From an uncultured Lachnospiraceae bacterium (lineage in GTDB: Bacteria > Bacillota > Clostridia > Lachnospirales > Lachnospiraceae): a DNA stretch of 27,249 bases. Under the pieces are notes generated by a model. That model made no database searches. It was given only the letters and a program-made list of their open reading frames with translations, and had not been told where the DNA came from. Location: NCBI GenBank assembly GCA_910579325.1, contig CAJTTU010000040.1:1-27249 (forward strand), in the 5' to 3' direction. The first letter of the stretch is position 1, and the number at the start of each line of letters is the position of its first letter. The position numbers were made by a program, and so were the translations under genes. This document shows positions 25,626-27,249 of this stretch, piece after piece.

Positions 25626-26930
25626 TATCGGCCAACAAATTTTCAAAATAAAAACACGATTGTTGCCTTTGCAAACTGTGATGGCGGTACGCTTTATATC
25701 GGAGTGAATGACGATGGAACAGTTTGTGGCATTGATGACGTTGACGGTACTATGCTGCGTGTAACCAATGCAATCAGAGCTGCTGTGCGTCCGGATATTA
25801 CTATGTTTGTGGAATGCCGTAGTGATGTTATGGACGAAAGGTCCATTGTATGTGTAATTGTCCGGCGTGGTACGGCAAGACCGTATTATCTGCATGGAAA
25901 AGGAATCCGCCTGGAGGGCGTTTATGTCCGCCAGGGAGCATCGACAGTTCCGGCAACGGATGCTGTCATCCTGAATATGATCAAGGAGACCAGCGGTGAC
26001 AGTTATGAGGCGGCTCGTTCTCTCAACCAGAATCTTACTTTTATTAAGTCCACCGGCTTTTTTAAAAAACGGAAGGTGAAATTTGGAAAAGCGCAAATGC
26101 GTACGCTCCATTTGATCGGTGAGGATGATACGTATACGAATCTGGCATTTTTGTTGTCAGAGCAGTGTACGCATACGGTCAAACTGGCTGTTTTTGAGGG
26201 CAGTAAGAAATCTATATTCAAGGATCGGCTGGAATTGTCAGGTTCCCTTTTAGAACAGTTGGAGGAAGCCTTTAACTATATTGACCGTTACAACCGTACC
26301 CGTGCGGAATTTTCTGGGCTGGATCGGCTGGATATGCGGGATTACCCTCCGGAGGCAATCCGTGAGGCGCTGTTGAATGCCATCGTCCATCGAGACTATT
26401 CTTTCAGCGCAGCCACGCTCGTCAGCATTTTTGATGATCGAATTGAATTCGTTACGGTTGGCGGTCTGGTGAAAGGTATTACATTGGACGATGTGATGCT
26501 GGGGGTGTCCGCATTGCGCAATCAGTATTTAGCAAATATTTTCTATCGTTTGCGGCTGATTGAGGCATACGGCACAGGAATTCTCAAAATCAATGAATGT
26601 TACGATGATTATGCTGTGAAGCCTTTGATCGAAACAACAAGTAATGCTTTTAAGATTACGCTTCCTAATATCAATTTTCGCGCAGAAGAACAAAGGACTT
26701 CAAATAACACGAAAGCGGGTGGCTCTACCAGTGTGACAAAAAAAGAAGAACGAATGAATGCTGTCTTAGAATTGTGCCGCAGTAAAGGTTCTATTGTCCG
26801 CGGCGATGTGGAAATGGTACTTGGCGTATCTCAGTCTACGGCAATCCTGCTTTTGCGGGAGTTGACGGATGATGGTGTATTGATTAAAAAGGGAAAAACT
26901 AAAAATTTACGATATTATGAAAATAAATAA
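25626..26930 (+). pseudogene. Second AlbA_2/Schlafen-type regulator, 5'-truncated
   Basis: The frame is open from 25626 but has no ATG, GTG or TTG with a ribosome binding site before the AlbA_2 core TIVAFANCDGGTLYIGVNDD. The usual first 20-30 residues (with the ELK/EFK segment) are absent, and unrelated DNA joins at about 25640-25650. The first start codon is GTG 25704, inside the AlbA_2 domain, which would give a 408-residue product lacking two core strands. The rest is intact: a middle region, the GHKL-like PEAIREALLNAIVHRDY, IEAYGTGILKI, and a C-terminal helix-turn-helix (VEMVLGVSQSTAILLLRE). It is a distant paralog of the preceding gene. It may be a pseudogene, or be expressed in shortened form. 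Confidence 0.65.
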
Positions 26931-27008
26931 AGGTATATCTAAAATTATGCCGTTCGGATATGGAATTCTAGTGTACAATATCACTTGATGAATCGAAAAC
27001 ACTCAGAC

Positions 27009-27032
27009 AAAAATAAAGGCAGAGATATGCCT
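27009..27032 (-). terminator. Candidate terminator of the partial minus-strand gene
   Basis: On the minus strand, AGGCA (27032-27028) pairs with TGCCT (27021-27017) around a six-base loop and is followed by TTATTTTT. The stem is short, but the T-rich tail and its position about 27 bases after a stop codon support it. Confidence 0.5.
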
Positions 27033-27058
27033 GTATCATTTTTCAGAATGCCGGGCGG

Positions 27059-27247
27059 TCAAAGCCGCAGAGACTTCTCTAACTCATCCAAAGAGTTGAT
27101 GAAAGCTAAAACAGCTTTAACCTGTTCATCATTCATTTTTTCCAGCTGGGCAAGTGCCTTTTGGTGCGTTTTAGATAATGCCGTACCATGGGTATTCAAT
27201 TCGGCGACCGCATTTTCAAATGACGGCTCCGGTTCAAAACCGGTTTC
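27059..27247 (-). CDS. Partial gene, C-terminal end of an unrecognised protein
   Basis: An open minus-strand frame enters from the right edge and ends at TGA 27061-27059, giving 62 C-terminal residues. The sequence includes FENAVAELNTHGTALSKTHQ and NDEQVKAVLAFINSLDELEK. It is helical and charged, with no membrane segment and no motif I can name. The codon pattern reads naturally and a terminator follows, so it is probably a real gene whose 5' part lies outside the window. Confidence 0.55.
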   Translation of the reverse strand, partial: ETGFEPEPSFENAVAELNTHGTALSKTHQKALAQLEKMNDEQVKAVLAFINSLDELEKSLRL

Positions 27248-27249
27248 AA

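Noticed and set aside
1..27249. CRISPR arrays, tRNA, rRNA, or complete insertion sequences.
   Set aside because: I saw no regularly spaced repeats, no tRNA-like or rRNA-like sequence and no transposase frame on either strand.

Overview
The window looks like chromosomal DNA of a spore-forming Clostridia species, probably Lachnospiraceae. A complete spoIIIAA-spoIIIAH operon is present, ribosome binding sites are strong AGGAGG types, and the flippase, dihydroorotase, chemotaxis receptor and S8 protease are all of Firmicutes character. The genus cannot be fixed from this sequence alone. The central part is moderately G+C-rich; the left edge (about 1-1310) and right edge (about 24100-27249) are visibly more A+T-rich and hold decayed or mobile-looking genes.

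Layout. 1-1311: gene debris, namely a frameshifted membrane ORF and the remains of a RelB/DinJ-like antitoxin plus PIN-like toxin pair. 1312-3381: two membrane-anchored SGNH/DltD-like proteins, probably for O-acyl modification of surface polymers. 3487-8834: a two-gene operon encoding a large P-loop ATPase and a large protein with a complete adenosine deaminase active site. I read this pair as RADAR (rdrA-rdrB), an anti-phage system, and it is the main discovery of the window. A possible 25-residue ORF and a strong hairpin terminator follow it. 9121-14632: spoIIIAA-AH, which builds the mother-cell side of the SpoIIIA-SpoIIQ channel, behind a plausible sigma-E promoter. 14767-18875 (minus strand): a surface polysaccharide operon of two family 2 glycosyltransferases (one broken at a homopolymer), a GT32-type glycosyltransferase and a Wzx-like flippase. 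19093-20370: pyrC. 20478-22181 (minus strand): a methyl-accepting chemotaxis protein. 22346-24097: a Csp-like subtilisin with an intact catalytic triad. 24219-25505 and about 25626-26930: two AlbA_2/Schlafen-type regulators with C-terminal winged helices. The first is intact and sits behind three copies of a 13-bp operator-like site, one overlapping its -35 box; the second lacks its normal N-terminus. 27059-27249: the 3' end of a minus-strand gene leaving the window.

Working together. RdrA and RdrB are translationally coupled (TGATG overlap) and are expected to form one complex that deaminates adenine nucleotides or RNA on infection. The SpoIIIA proteins form one sporulation secretion complex. 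The minus-strand glycosyltransferases and flippase would assemble and export a cell-surface glycan, which the SGNH proteins at the left could also modify, although they are not in the same operon. All functional assignments are from reading translated motifs; no database search was run.
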